64,000 nucleotides of DNA from Margaritifera margaritifera (GCA_029931535.1 JAQPZY010001561.1:558001-622000), one strand, 5' to 3'; positions 44,632 to 56,346 are shown, counted from the first letter of the stretch. Notes: generated by a model not told the origin, from the sequence alone. A program made the numbers and translations.

Positions 44632-45107
44632 TGCTGCAAGCTTTTATTTTTCCATTTGGCGGAAGAGGCTCTTCCTTGTTCAAATGCAGTTAATAAAAAT
44701 TATTCTATATCAGATAGTTAGTACGTGTTTCTTTACGCTGTACAGATTAGGCACTGATTTTCTTCAGGTCTATTGAGCAAAATGTTTGTAATGTAACGAT
44801 CAACATAAAAACCTTGACTTGAATGACGCAATGTTCTACTTCATCTATTATGCGTAATTTGCAGGCAACAAAATGAGACTGAGCATAGTTAAATCAATAA
44901 ATGTTAACGAAATGTTTCGGTCTTGCTTCAGCTTTAAAAAGGTCTAAGAACCCTTTCTTACATGTGAATTCAATACGAGTCCTGAATGGTGTTCATATCT
45001 CTTCAGCAGTTGAAAATACAATAGATGCACACTTAAATCGGGGCACTCCTCAGTACCATGCACAAATCGTACAGCAATATACATCCCAACATTAGTTTCG
45101 CTTTTAC

Positions 45108-45480
45108 ATGTAACTCCTTTTGGTTTTATGGATTTCCTTTTTTAATTCATCCATGCTAACGCCCAGTGCATACTCTTTATTCCCGTAAGCCGTGTTCATT
45201 TAAGTTTTGAATGTCTCCATGTTTGAGTTTATTTCAGTTTTAACTGCATCAATGCTACCTCTTAATGCAAGTGTTTTATGTTTACTTCTGTAGCTGTTGT
45301 AAACTTTGGCTCCAGATCAATTCAATGAGAAAAATCTTTTCATCCTTTTGTCTATTTAGTCAATACTGCCTTGTACCAAACTTAGATTTTTAATCAGTTC
45401 CCTATCAGCATATTCATTTGTATCTGTTTTAGATTGTTCGACCTCAGCGTGTACTTATTGCTGCAAAATTCGTTCAATTT
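45108..45480 (-). pseudogene. Coiled-coil protein relic
   Basis: The - strand, read through two stops, gives 'EVEQSKTDTNEYADRELIKN', 'LRGSIDAVKTEINSNMETFK' and 'ALGVSMDELKKEIHKTKRSY', all helical and charged with heptad-like spacing. It is consistent with a decayed structural gene of the Polinton; identity unknown. Confidence 0.4.
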
Positions 45481-45481
45481 A

Positions 45482-46980
45482 ACTTCTATTATTGTTTGAA
45501 TTTTGTCACTTAAATCAAATGTTTTGTTAATATTTTTTGTTTTGTTCGATATATGTCTGTTATTTATAACCCATAAAGGTAGCCAACGAGCGAAAATATT
45601 TCAGTCTTGGACAGCTTTTGGCAGATCAATTGCTCGGGATATGATAAGGCATTTAGCAAGGTATATTTGGTTTTACATTTGTAATTAAGATGTTAACAAT
45701 TTTGTCAATTAAAAGTCCATGTGCTATCAGGTAGTTACTTGTGAACTAAGTGAACATGGAATGATTAGTTTTACCATTTCAATGCCCATGTTTGATGGCT
45801 AGTCTATTGACATTTTAAATAACTTCTTTAAAACCACGCTGGATGTACTTGTGAGTGCAGATTTAAGTGCTGAGTGGTAAATAGAGTTGATACTGTTTTT
45901 GTTTCAGTCGACATTTGTCAGTATGTAAAAGCTGTTCTATTTAGTACCTGAAAAGCTAGCAAACGAACGCTCAGAATGAAAGTTCTGAACTGCCTTTCTG
46001 GTATTGGATTGGACAAGTCTAGAAACTTCACATTTGATGGTTGGATTTTGTAGTTAGATTAAACGTTTTTCTTGTGATTTTTTATCTCTTTCCTCGAACG
46101 CATTTGATCATTTTAGACCCGTTTCGCTGGCCATCATGCATCTAGTGTTTGTCCATTAGAAACATTTTCTTCTCTGATCAGGATCAGACACACGAAAAGA
46201 GCGCATGGTATTACATGTTCTATGTATTGTTCATCTTCACTAACACATTCAGGCTTTGTAAATCTTAGTCATCTCTGATAAAAGTCAATAGACGCTACAC
46301 CTACAATTTTGAATGTTGTGTCTGGTTTGATGTCTTCCTCAATGCTTTAAAAATTCAACTTCTTGTCATTTTAAGTAATCTGAAATTTTCATCACCATGG
46401 TACCTTTTATTCGTATATGTTCTCGTGTATTCTTTCCGGTACTCTCCGTTTTCGTTGCATCATTTCTTTTTCTTTATTCTACTGTATTCCATTTGACAAG
46501 GTTTGCAGTAAGCATTAGTTCTTTAAAATTTAGTGAATTTGTCTTTAACTTCTCCATACATAGGGCATGTCTTGAAGTCCATCTATTTTATTTATCCAAT
46601 TAGATTCAAACTGTTTTTAACTATATTTAAAGTAACATTGTCAGTCATCTTGAAATTAAACTTTGTTCAGATTCAGATCCACTCGGTAACATAAAGATCC
46701 CGCCACCTTCACCAGCATAGTCCAATTTCATTTTTGAAACCGTATGTAGCGTTGAAATTATACCGTTCTGTTTTCGTATGCGTCGCAACATTGCTCACCT
46801 AAAAAGTCTCACCGTTATAAAAGTAATGGAGCTACTACAGCTCCATTGACTTTATAACAGTGTCCGATACTGTCGAAAGAGATTGTGTAATAGATGTTGT
46901 GTTTTGTACCCGTGAACATAAAATACAGATTACATAAGACCATATCCTTCGAGTTAACCTTGACATACCCTTATCTGTCC
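45482..46980 (-). other. Decayed Polinton interior, no gene named
   Basis: Short - strand open pieces such as 'SNPIPERQFRTFILSVRLL' (about 46010-45955) and 'NKIDGLQDMPYVWRS' (about 46600-46555) look coding-derived, but stops are frequent and no motif is diagnostic. Confidence 0.35.
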
Positions 46981-46990
46981 TCGCGTTGCT

Positions 46991-47274
46991 TTATTGTAGA
47001 AAGAAGTAGGTCCATCCTTTTGGCTCATCTGCGTTGGTCATATAATTCATTTCATCAGCTGACAATGTTCTCCAGTATACAGCAGTACCTACCCGATGGT
47101 TATATTTACGTTCATTAGCAGTCAACACAGCAGCAGGTATAGGCTCCCCAAAAACTTAATGTACAGTTTTATGTTCTACTGGCCCATTATAGAACAAGTA
47201 TTTGTTTTTCCCATTGTTGTATTTCAATCTTGCTGTTGTAGAATTTTTAAATTGTTGCAGATCCAATAAATTTG
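46991..47274 (-). pseudogene. Unidentified Polinton gene relic (about 94 codons, one internal stop)
   Basis: A well-preserved - strand stretch with one TAA inside: 'LDLQQFKNSTTARLKYNNGK', 'GEPIPAAVLTANERKYNHRV' and 'TLSADEMNYMTNADEPKGWT', ending at TAA 46993-46991. The composition is of a folded protein and the + strand has no comparable frame. Position between capsid-like relics and integrase suggests a structural gene of the element. I do not recognise it. Confidence 0.45.
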
Positions 47275-47279
47275 TTTCA

Positions 47280-48880
47280 TATCAATGCTGTTGCTATTGA
47301 TTTGATTGCATGGTCTTTTGGATAAGGTATTTTAAATTCAGGCAAACGCTTTTGCATCTAGAATTACACGTGAAAATTTGTATACTGATTTCGCTAACTC
47401 TGGAACGGTCCTCTCATAGTGCTTGGAACAATTTTGCCTTTTAAATATCAGGAGGATATCCCGCAAGTTGCCAACCATACTGTTCAGTTTAGTTGATTCT
47501 GCCAACATTTTGATCTGTATCTTTTGAAGGAGTCATCAGTGACAAATTGTAAAGTGCACTTTTCAAAAATGTTTAATGGCTTGTAGGTGAAAAGAATATT
47601 TTTCAGTGTAATACATTTTTATGTCGTTAAATATTTGTGTAATATTTTGTTTCACTGAAGCGTTAAACTGAGTTAATAGACAATAATGAAATGTGGTTGT
47701 GAGTGGTTTTCTTTTTCTTCATCTACGATAAAGCGTTGAACAATGTCACATGTACATCGTATATGAAAGCGGAGTTTCTTATGTAAATACGTTGATCGTC
47801 TATTAACTGTTTTCCACACTCACGTGTAATTCTCTGATGATTTTCTCTATAATCATTTGATTTCCTTCATTGTAGTACTGATTAATATCGTTTCTTTTAC
47901 ACAATATTTGCATCCCTAGGACTTTGTACTTCGTTTCTCGATTTCCTCTGAGTTTTCTCTGTTGCATTGCAACATTTTACAAATATTGTTCCTTGTCATA
48001 GCTGTCTCCAAGGAGAGGTCTGAAGGAGGTGTACATAAGCAGCATTGCACACCGGAGAGGCAACTTATTGAGCCATTTGTTTGTTTAGTTTAATTTCAAT
48101 TACTATCAAATGAAGGTTCTGTCAAAACTGAATGTACAAAATCTGTATATCTAGACACTATGAAAGCTGTACTGGATTTTAATTCATGCAGATGGTGTAA
48201 ATTGCTTCCCATATCTACTGCTTTGGGATTATTTTGTGAAAATTTTTGTAATTGTAGGTTTATGGATACATTTAAATTGAACGTGGTAAATATTTAGTCC
48301 AAGAGAAATGCATACTTTACTGAGTAGTGGTATGTATCTCTGATGTACATTATTTCCTTTTGAAAGAAGTTCAGATGTTCTAATGATTGCATTAACGTCT
48401 GTGATTTTCATTACCTTGTATGTTGTTTAAGATATTGAATGCCTGTTTGCAATCTTTCACATTGTATTTGTTTTTAGGTTCTATTTAAGAGAAGATCAAC
48501 TTCATTTTTTGCCATGTTGTCTCGTGTAATTTGTTTTGTCATGTATTACACAGCTTTTACTCTATATTGTAATAGCGTTATCACCTTTCTCGTGTATACC
48601 CTTTTGTTGTTAACTGTGATGTTTTTGGACAAACTTTCCTTTTTTCCCTCATGTTTTCTGATTCTACATGTGACATCCTTAAAAATTCGTCATCTTTCAA
48701 AAACTTAACCTTTCTATTTTCATTGATACTGCTATCTATGTATTGTGCTTTTTACGTTAATTATTTTAACATAATAATGTTTTCACCTGGTTCCTAACTC
48801 TTAGACGATTTATCATATCCTCTCCATTTCTCGAGTACATAGGTTTTTATCGCTCATTCTCATTGTCTTCAAATTCTTTT
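47280..48880 (-). other. Decayed Polinton interior with short open pieces
   Basis: Open pieces on -: 'KMLAESTKLNSMVGNLRDIL' (about 47510-47450), 'ECGKQLIDDQRIYIRNSAF' (about 47830-47770) and the 60-codon frame 48411-48229 ('MKITDVNAIIRTSELLSKG'). None gives a diagnostic motif; a nucleotide-binding P-loop was looked for and not found. Confidence 0.35.
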
Positions 48881-48904
48881 TAACTTTGCATATGGCATAT
48901 TGTT

Positions 48905-49775
48905 TATCGTATTGAGATAACCCTTGGACGTAAAACATGCTTTCTATATCCTCTCCTTTGAGTCTTCCAGTTTGTAAACTTCACTTGCCCTATATTAAAT
49001 ATTTATCGGTTAAGGTAGGAAGGTAGCCCTTTGCATAAATTATTTTTTATGTAAAAATTCTAACTCTTTTACCAAGTTTAATTTAGGTGCTCCAAATGCA
49101 TCAGTTGTCGGGTGACGGACTATACTGATGCATACATTTGATCTGTTTTCTTTCTTGCCTCGCTTTAACTGGAGCAGTGTCTATTGATGTGTTATGAGTG
49201 CTAATGTATGTCACAAAAACCGATTTTCTCGTTTCATATTCGATGAATTACTTCCACATTCCAGTCTTTATGTTTCGGTTAAATCTTTCCATTACGGATG
49301 ACTTTTTGTCTGTGTAAGTGAAAAAATTTTATTCATTGTTTTCCTTTTCCAGCTGGCTCCTAACTCTTTTCTTGTAAAACAGTTTCTTTTCATCAAACTA
49401 TCTTTTCAGGCTGTCTATCCTTGAATATTTCTCTGAAAGAATCGTGTATGTCATCTCCCTTTCTTGCTTTAAATTTGTAAGCCCAAGCATATTTTAAGAA
49501 GACGTCTATTACTGTCAACATGTGTTTGTATCTATTCTTGTGTTTTTCATATAGTTGCACGTCAACAACGTCTGCCTGCCACTGGTCATCCACGTGACTT
49601 GCATAGATATAAGCATTCTCTTGCTTGTTTTTGTAATAAGTAGGTCGATTTTTCAGTTAATCATTCTTTCAATTAGTGCAGTGGATTTTATTTTTGTCTC
49701 GTTTTATTTGTTCCCACTATTGACTGATATTTGTGTAAGCAGCTGGACCTTCAGTATTGTAGAAAAGATGTATTA
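48905..49775 (-). pseudogene. Polinton integrase, pseudogene
   Basis: Retroviral-type integrases insert the Polinton ends into DNA. Read on - with frame changes: 'FYNTEGPAAYTNIS' (N-terminal finger region), 'DDQWQADVVDVQLYEKHKNR' and 'LTVIDVFLKYAWAYKFKARK' (catalytic core, first Asp present; open part 49593-49393), 'FDEKKLFYKK' where family members have T-D-x-G-x-E-F, and 'KSSVMERFNRNIKT' with the catalytic Glu (about 49300). Then 'STHNTSIDTAPVKA', 'YAKGYLPT' and 'LKGEDIESMFYVQGL' form the C-terminal part. Several stops separate the pieces. It is clearly of Polinton type (DDQWQAD..VD, VIDVF.KYAW), not the gypsy type found at 9.4-10.4 kb. Confidence 0.87.
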
Positions 49776-50044
49776 AACACTAATCTTTGTCGGTCACTTA
49801 AAACGTTATCAAATCATCCAAGGAATACTTGATTGACAAAATTATCTTTAGCCGTTATGAACAAGCCAAAAGATGGACCGTCTAAAACAGATACTTTTAT
49901 GTTTCTTCAATCGTTTCAAAGAGACGAATGTTTTCATATATATGTCAAATTTTGCCGTTCCTGTGGTTGATTAAAAACAGTTACTTTATATACCGTGTTA
50001 ACATGTGCTGTTTAAAATCGAAATTTGTTTTCCATAAATTATAT

Positions 50045-50480
50045 CTATTCTTGTCGAATCGTTGTATATTGATATGGTAATATTTGTGAGATCTTGGAGT
50101 TGTACTGTAAATTTAGCCAAATGCAAATTTCTATATTTATTCGCATGAAATATGTAATTTTGTTTCTTGCTTCGTACTGCACAGTTTTGATCACTTTGCT
50201 ATCACTGAATGTAATCTGTAACATATGCATCTTTTTAAAAGCATTACAGGACATCCTTTTTATATTTAAAATCGACAAATAAAACCTTTGTATTCTCTTT
50301 TGTGTTATTTTGAAACACAGCTAGCTTTACCGTAAATTTATTCTATTCAAACTTGAAAACAAATATGTACTTTCTCATGATACCGAGTTTGTTGCTTTTA
50401 TGTTAAATTCATGAAACATTTTATCACCTATCTGAAAACCGTTGAGTGTATCACAATAGAGCTTTGTGCCATTATTTATC
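50045..50480. other. Possible right part of the Polinton, no gene named
   Basis: A - strand frame at 50278-50045 ('KVIKTVQYEARNKITYFMRI') is open but unrecognised. An A-run at 50490-50502 follows. The right terminal repeat was not located. Confidence 0.3.
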
Positions 50481-50484
50481 TTAC

Positions 50485-51700
50485 GTAAAAAAAAAAAAAA
50501 ATTATTGTGCCGAGCGCTCCCTGTCTACCTTCGGTGGTCTACCTCAGACAGACCTCCATTCTGTCGACCACGCTCCACTCTTTGTGTGCCAAATGCACTT
50601 TTTCCCACAGGCAACGCTCCACTACTGTGCCCTTCATTTTGCAAGCTCTGTTTCATGGCTCTGTGTGTGTGTGTGTGTGTGTGTGTGTAGTAATAATCTA
50701 AATTTTGCAAGTGGTCAAGAATTGTTTTTTTATTTACTTCTCCAATTAGAATTATTTATGTTATGAGTTTTATAAACTTTCTGACGGAGCTCTTGTCGTC
50801 AATAAAACGTGACTTTAGTCTTTAAAATTTCTTGGAAATTTTATGTTGTATTTTACCTTTGTATATCATAGATCTGTAGTGACATATTTGACATTTGTAG
50901 ATAATACTCTTTGGATTAACATAATAAAGGAATAGTTTCCAATACTATTATTATCAATCTGCAATTGTCTAGTTTTACGTACGTGTTTTGCCAGTTTTGC
51001 TCCAGTGTCACGTGCATTTTCACAGCTTCTCACATTACATATACGTGTTACAGTAAGAATGAATGGTTCTGTGGAAGACGTGTATTAGGTGTAGGTGGAA
51101 GACGTGTATTAGGTGTAGGTGGAAGAATGGGGTGGGGGTTGGATGAAGAATGGTTTTATACTGGTACCTGGTAACGTCCCACATGATCACGTGCAGTTTC
51201 TAAGTCTGATGGTACATCAATGGGTGTCTTTTTAATACATTGAAGGTACTCAACTGGGTCTTTATTATTAAAGCTCAGTACGCAAATAGGTCCATAATTA
51301 GGAATCTAGGGTTTATTATTTCGAAGTTGGTATCGGAATCTAATTTAACCCCATCACAAGAGTAGTGACTTGTGCACATCTGCTCTGACATGGATATGGG
51401 TACATATCAATTAACACTGTACTGTCTTAGCAAGTTATGCATATCGGTATTTAGATTTCTAACTAGTGCATGAATATCGATTTAAAATTTACTGTGATGC
51501 ATGACTGGGTGAATTCTCTGGGGACCCTGGATTCTATTCTGCACATCATTATTAGAACAAAATTACTATTCCCCCCCCCCCCTCCCTGTTTAGGGTTATT
51601 CCGAGTTTCCTATGACCTTTCCACCACGTATTAGATGTATAGACAATTATATTAGGGTGGGAGGTCAGAGCGCATGGTCTATCGAAAATATGGAACTCAC
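50485..51700. other. No recognisable gene; GT tract and 24-bp duplication
   Basis: (GT)n at 50662-50688. A 24-bp unit (ggaagacgtgtattaggtgt..) occurs twice at about 51076-51123. Three frames are open on + across 50446-50766, with no domain visible. Confidence 0.5.
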
Positions 51701-51716
51701 CGAAACTACATGGCAG

Positions 51717-52013
51717 CAGTGGCGGCGCGAGGGTTCGAGGCGCCCGGGGGCAATGTTCTTTAGTGGCGCCCCTACCTAGGCGCGCAGGGGCAATGTTCTT
51801 TAGTGGCGCCCCTACTTTGCACAGAAAAGTTTTTATATCAGATGCCAACATCCCTCCTCCCCCCCCCCATAAAAGTGTTGTGAAGAATTGCCCCCTTTTC
51901 ACTAAGGCGAGGTGAAATACTATGAAAATTTCAGCTGCAAAAAAAAGAGTTCCAGAGGGCGCCCCCCGTCGCCCGGATGCAATTACCCCCCCCCCCCCCT
52001 CGCGCCGCTACTG
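51717..52013. mobile_element. GC-rich MITE, hAT-like ends
   Basis: About 297 bp, with inverted ends cagtggcggcgcgag and ctcgcgccgctactg (two mismatches allowed), extended outward by gcag/ctgc. C- and G-runs and ggcgcc blocks stand out from the AT-rich flanks. Inside, 'ggggcaatgttctttagtgg' + cgcccctac is duplicated (51750-51810). No clean 8-bp target duplication was found. Confidence 0.7.
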
Positions 52014-52019
52014 CTGCAT

Positions 52020-53790
52020 ATACTAGTCGTTTACAGTGGCTAGCAATATTAAGTAACCTTCCTACTTGAAATCGATAAGCATAATATTTATCTTCTCATA
52101 CATAACAATTAGACCATTATTTGTAACTTCAATAAACCGATATACGAGCTGATTATCAAGTATTTACGAACAATTCGACTCTGAGTTGCAGTATTGCTTA
52201 CTCAAATGATCGCTAAATCTCTCTGCCGACGTTTTTGAATGCAAGGAAATTATCATCGGCCTTTTCCCTAATAGGTTTGTATGTATCGAATGATCATTTG
52301 ACCTCTGACGTTATGGAAAATGTAGCGAGATTTTTGTTCACGTGATCAAGCAATGTGATAAATAGCTGAGCACGAGGTCTAGTTTGTAAGCGATGTAATT
52401 TTGGCTCAAATGTCGGCTGATTTAACGTATGGAATATGTTTTTATGATTATGAATGACGAGCTGAATTATCGATCTCAGGCAGGTAGGGTTGCTTAATTA
52501 TTGATCTCAGGCAGGTAGGGTTGCTTAATTGACCCATCTGAAAAATGGAGAATACTCTGCCTACTCATTTGCATATATATTTCTTTAAAACCGGCGTATT
52601 TAGTTTTTGAAAAAACTTCCTAGTGTGAAACAAGATTCATAAATATATTGTTAAAATGTCATGAAAATTGGATGCAAAATGTCCAAGTTATAAAGCGTAG
52701 AATTTTTACATACCATATATAGTATATCTTTCTATTTGCCATGCTCGGTTGTGCAAGCTCTCATCCGGCCACCCAATTACGTAACGATGACACCTAGCTG
52801 CCGATCGAACTCGTCAGCGGCCCAGTGCAATCTCTGTTATGCGATAGCTGATTGGCAGATGCCACCATTGGCCGATGTGGTTAACTGACCTATCGCCAGA
52901 GCAGACATAACCACGCCCTACTCATTAGCATAGCACATAATATAAAATCAAAGTATTTTATGTTGACGCTTAACACATGTGAATTTGTGCTAATTTTTTT
53001 TTGTGCATACTGTAATTTACATTAATAAGGGTTGAAAAATGTTTAAGTAATGACGATTGGAAGTTTGTATCTGATGTATAGTGAGAGTCAGGTAGGTGAT
53101 GGACATTATGCCTGAAAGCTCAAGAAGCTGCCAGTGCGCCTGTAAATCACGTGATGATCGCACCTTTGCCAGCGATTGTATTGGTCGGAGTTCCATAGAT
53201 GTCGGCACTTGTTAGGGTTTTGAGTGCCATACGGCGATACGTTAATTATGCTAGCACCTGTGTAAAGCGACTATCATATGCAGCTACCGCGTGGTTGCGG
53301 CGAATTCCATGTTAAGAATTTACTGTTGTAAATTAAGAATAAGAAATCATAGACTACTGATAGTGTGGTGGATTTATTAGTATTGGTGTTAATGATAGAC
53401 AGTGTCACGTGAAGTTTGTAACGAATAGCATTATTCTTATGAAGGGTCCATTTTAACAATGAACGTCCATGCTGTATACAAACGAGTATTGGTTTACACT
53501 TAAATAGGAGTAGAAGTAGTAGCAGCAGCAGACAGGTTGCTCCTGAGTTTGGTTAAAACTTTTCGAAAATTCTAAAATAAATTTGATTATGGGCGGATGA
53601 GCACCAAAACCTAGGTCTGATTGAAGTTTACGACATATTTGAGTTAACAAGTGTTTATGTAGTGCTATCACGCCTTCTAGTGACTAGAATTTACGATTTA
53701 GTTACTAGGGTGTACCACTTCCTTAGATTTTATGTCTATCAAGTATTTACATTATTGTGACCAGTCGCAAATCTAAGTCAATAAAAATAC
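52020..53790. other. No recognisable gene; 31-bp duplication
   Basis: 'gatctcaggcaggtagggtt' + gcttaatta occurs twice at about 52465-52528. No coding signal. Confidence 0.5.
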
Positions 53791-53797
53791 ATTATGG

Positions 53798-53890
53798 CAG
53801 GGGTGTCAAACTCATTTGCGGGCCAGATTTGATATAAATAATAATAATAAATAATGAGTCTGGCGGGCCGTATGTTTGACATCCCACCTG
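53798..53890. mobile_element. Short MITE (about 93 bp) with imperfect inverted ends
   Basis: Begins caggggtgtcaaactcattt and ends gtttgacatcccacctg, with gggccag/ctggcgggcc inside, so most of the element can fold into a hairpin around an ataataata loop. The CAGGGGTGTCAAAC-type end is known from hAT MITEs of animals. The target duplication is not clear. Confidence 0.65.
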
Positions 53891-53899
53891 GCAGTCTAT

Positions 53900-54600
53900 T
53901 ATAAATAAATATTTTACCACGCTGATAAAAGTAACCGGCAGCTTTAACGAAATATTGTCAACGTAAAATGGATACAAGGTTCAAAACTGATAAATGTTGT
54001 GCAAAAAGAGAGTGTATAAAATATAACGAAGTTAAAGATTACAATCTTATTGTTCGTGTGACTATGGTTTGCTTTTAGAGCATTCGCTGTTTATGACTCA
54101 ACAGTCAAGTGTATCCAAGAAGATAACTAATGTGCTTTATCTGGTTTGCTATCAGTACAGAAGAAAAATTATTGTTTTAATTATAAATCATCAGCAAATA
54201 TTTCTAACGAAGCTGGAATGTCAATACTAATGGCTATAGTATTGTCATACATCTATTTCACTACAAACGAATCTGATTATTTCAAATATTTTGAAACCTT
54301 GTCCACCCTAGCAATAAAAGAACTAAATAGGTTAATAAATTGACCAATGTGTGAAGGATATGCATTTTTATCAAGGTGATTTTGTAAATATTTAGCCGGA
54401 AACAAAACCCAGGTTTATGTCGATGTACTGTTTGAGTTCGTATAGATAACCATCATTGCATCAATAAATCATATTGTGCATATTCTGAGGAAATTATTAT
54501 AATATCCTAAAGTAGATTACAATCTTAATAGCCAGATCATATAATCTATGTTTAGAGGATTATCTAAGTAATTATCTAATTTGGACTCCGTGCAGTCCTT
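53900..54600. other. No recognisable gene
   Basis: The + frame at 54146-54343 has an ordinary composition but no motif and weak context. Confidence 0.45.
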
Positions 54601-54603
54601 GAT

Positions 54604-54785
54604 AATTCTATAAATACTTACCAACAATTTACTTGTCTATTATTCACAAGGGCGTTAAGACAGGTAGACCATACAGATCAAATTCGAACTGAAAAATTCT
54701 ATAAATACTTACCAACAATTTACTTGTCTATTATTCACAAGGGCGTTAAGACAGGTAGACCATACAGATCAAATTCGAACTGAAA
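54604..54785. repeat. Exact 91-bp tandem duplication
   Basis: 54604-54694 and 54695-54785 are identical by direct reading (start aattctataaatacttacca, end caaattcgaactgaaa). The absence of differences suggests a very recent event or an assembly artefact. Confidence 0.95.
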
Positions 54786-54837
54786 TGTGCTTATTCTTTC
54801 AAGTGGGTATGATAAATTATTAGTTTGCAGAAAAGAG

Positions 54838-55010
54838 TTTATGTTTGTTTGGTGTTTCACGGTACATCAACACTTTGAATATTTTATCGCGCCAAGGCAA
54901 GTAAGGTAAGTTGCCTTGACCAAGGCCACACCACCACAGCCGATCCGGTGGTGGGCATCGAACACGCACCCTTTTGGTCACGAGTCCGAGGCCTTAACCA
55001 CTTAGGTTCA
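54838..55010 (-). repeat. tRNA-derived SINE
   Basis: Same family as 28405-28575: 'ggtgtttcacggtacatcaa' at one end, and on - 'cctaagtggttaaggcctcg' with a B-box-like 'gtgttcgatgcc' at the other. The 'ttgaccaaggc' part corresponds to 'ttgcccaagga'. Confidence 0.65.
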
Positions 55011-55014
55011 GAAA

Positions 55015-55470
55015 TAAAAGGAGAAAAGTGAACTGCAGGCGGAGAAAATATACGAATACTGTATAAACCAAGATAGATTTATAGATAGACGAGGCCTCCA
55101 ACAAGCTATTTTTTTGATATTCTCTATCACCTAAAATAGACAATATAGCAAACTGACGTTCACATTATTGATTGGAACAATTATTATTATTATTATTGTT
55201 TCTGTTATTGTATATTCCATGATATTTATCAATTAAATATATTTTTAATTTTCAAAATTAAAAATAAATAGAAACGTTTGTGTCAATATATGAACCAAGG
55301 GAGTATTAGTTCTTAAAATAGATTAAGAGTTTGTGCGGTGCAGGCTGGCAAACGTTTGTACAATGCATACTTTGCCATGGACTTCTGATATCCCATGGTG
55401 CACTTGATAACTCAGGATAACCCAATGGCGACTTTTGATGGTATCATGCCAACATCATTGGCCGGTAACC
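55015..55470. other. No recognisable gene
   Basis: AT-rich, with an att tract near 55180. Confidence 0.5.
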
Positions 55471-55559
55471 AGTAAAATCAGTGTCTCATCTGTGTAGCCG
55501 AGTGCATAGCAGGGAGCATACGAAGTTAGAAACCTTACTAATGGGCGCGGCGCATCATG

Positions 55560-55690
55560 ATATAAAAGTAAGGAGATTCCGTACATTCGCCAAGATGGCG
55601 GATGCAAGTTATCTGCGGACTCACGAACACCGGAAGTGTATATGTGGTCTCACGAGCACCGGAAGTGTGATGCATTTGTCAGCAATATGG
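55560..55690 (+). promoter_or_regulatory. Candidate TATA-less promoter / first exon
   Basis: 'ccaagatggcgga' at 55591-55603 matches the YY1-type element often found just downstream of animal transcription starts. Two identical ETS-type sites, accggaagtg, follow 34 bp apart (55628 and 55662) within a short duplicated block. A donor-like atg|gtaact is at 55687-55693, and an ATG inside the YY1 motif opens 32 codons up to it. It could be the start of a + strand gene whose later exons I did not find. Confidence 0.35.
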
Positions 55691-55694
55691 TAAC

Positions 55695-56285
55695 TGCAAT
55701 GTGTTTTTTTTTTCTTCAGTTTTAATTACCCAATTAGGTAAACCTTACCTAGTGGCTGAGCTTATCACTTGGTGAGTACAGTGCCGCGGATGACTTTATA
55801 GGAAGGTGTCACACTTCCCCGAGTAATGAACTTCTGCTTATATACAGTGCTTTTAATTTTAGCATATTGTGTCCTTTTTAAACACTGTTACATGTGCTGA
55901 GTTCGTGTACCCAAGTTAAGTCCAGATCAAACAGAGCTAACTATGAAAAAGTAAGCATATCAAGGCAAATACTGTTATCATGTTTTCCGGATTAAAGCAT
56001 TCTTCGTGTAGAGACTAATGCTGATCATGCCCTGATTAAGTGTATAATGGCACAATTATAATGTTTGTTGAGTATACTGTCTGATATTAAGCACAATGGT
56101 ATAGGGATAATGTACGGTCTGCTGTGTGTACACGTTTGCCGGAGCACGAGAAAGGAGATTTTGAGCCCGGGGATTCACAGTTTTTTTCCGAGTGCACAGG
56201 CAGACGTTTGAACATAGCAAACCATTATCGTTACTCTTACATAAACAATTAATACGTAACTAAATTATATACCAGATACCTAAAA
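55695..56285. other. No recognisable gene
   Basis: No motif, repeat or coding signal beyond the candidate promoter upstream. Confidence 0.45.
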
Positions 56286-56286
56286 A

Positions 56287-56346
56287 AAAGGGACATGTTA
56301 AACACAAAAGGGACATTTTAAACACAAAAGGGACATGTTAAACACA
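56287..56346. repeat. 20-bp tandem repeat, 3 copies
   Basis: Unit ggacatgttaaacacaaaag, anchored at 56291, 56311 and 56331. Confidence 0.95.

Larger units (their letters stand above)
40460..49810. mobile_element. Decayed Polinton/Maverick element
   Basis: Recognisable relics of a protein-primed family B DNA polymerase on + (40460-42144) and a Polinton-type integrase on - (48905-49775) bracket about 6.7 kb of mostly - strand gene relics. Some of these look like capsid or structural proteins. This gene set and layout (polymerase toward one end, integrase toward the other) are typical of Polintons, which are related to adintoviruses. Many stops and frameshifts occur throughout, and its size is below the usual 15-20 kb. 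The packaging ATPase, the protease and the terminal inverted repeats were not found. An open stretch on - at 50045-50278 may extend the element to about 50.3 kb. Confidence 0.85.

Noticed and set aside
45108..48880. Polinton packaging ATPase and cysteine protease
   Set aside because: Both strands were read for a P-loop and for a protease His/Cys pattern; none was convincing, so they are not annotated.
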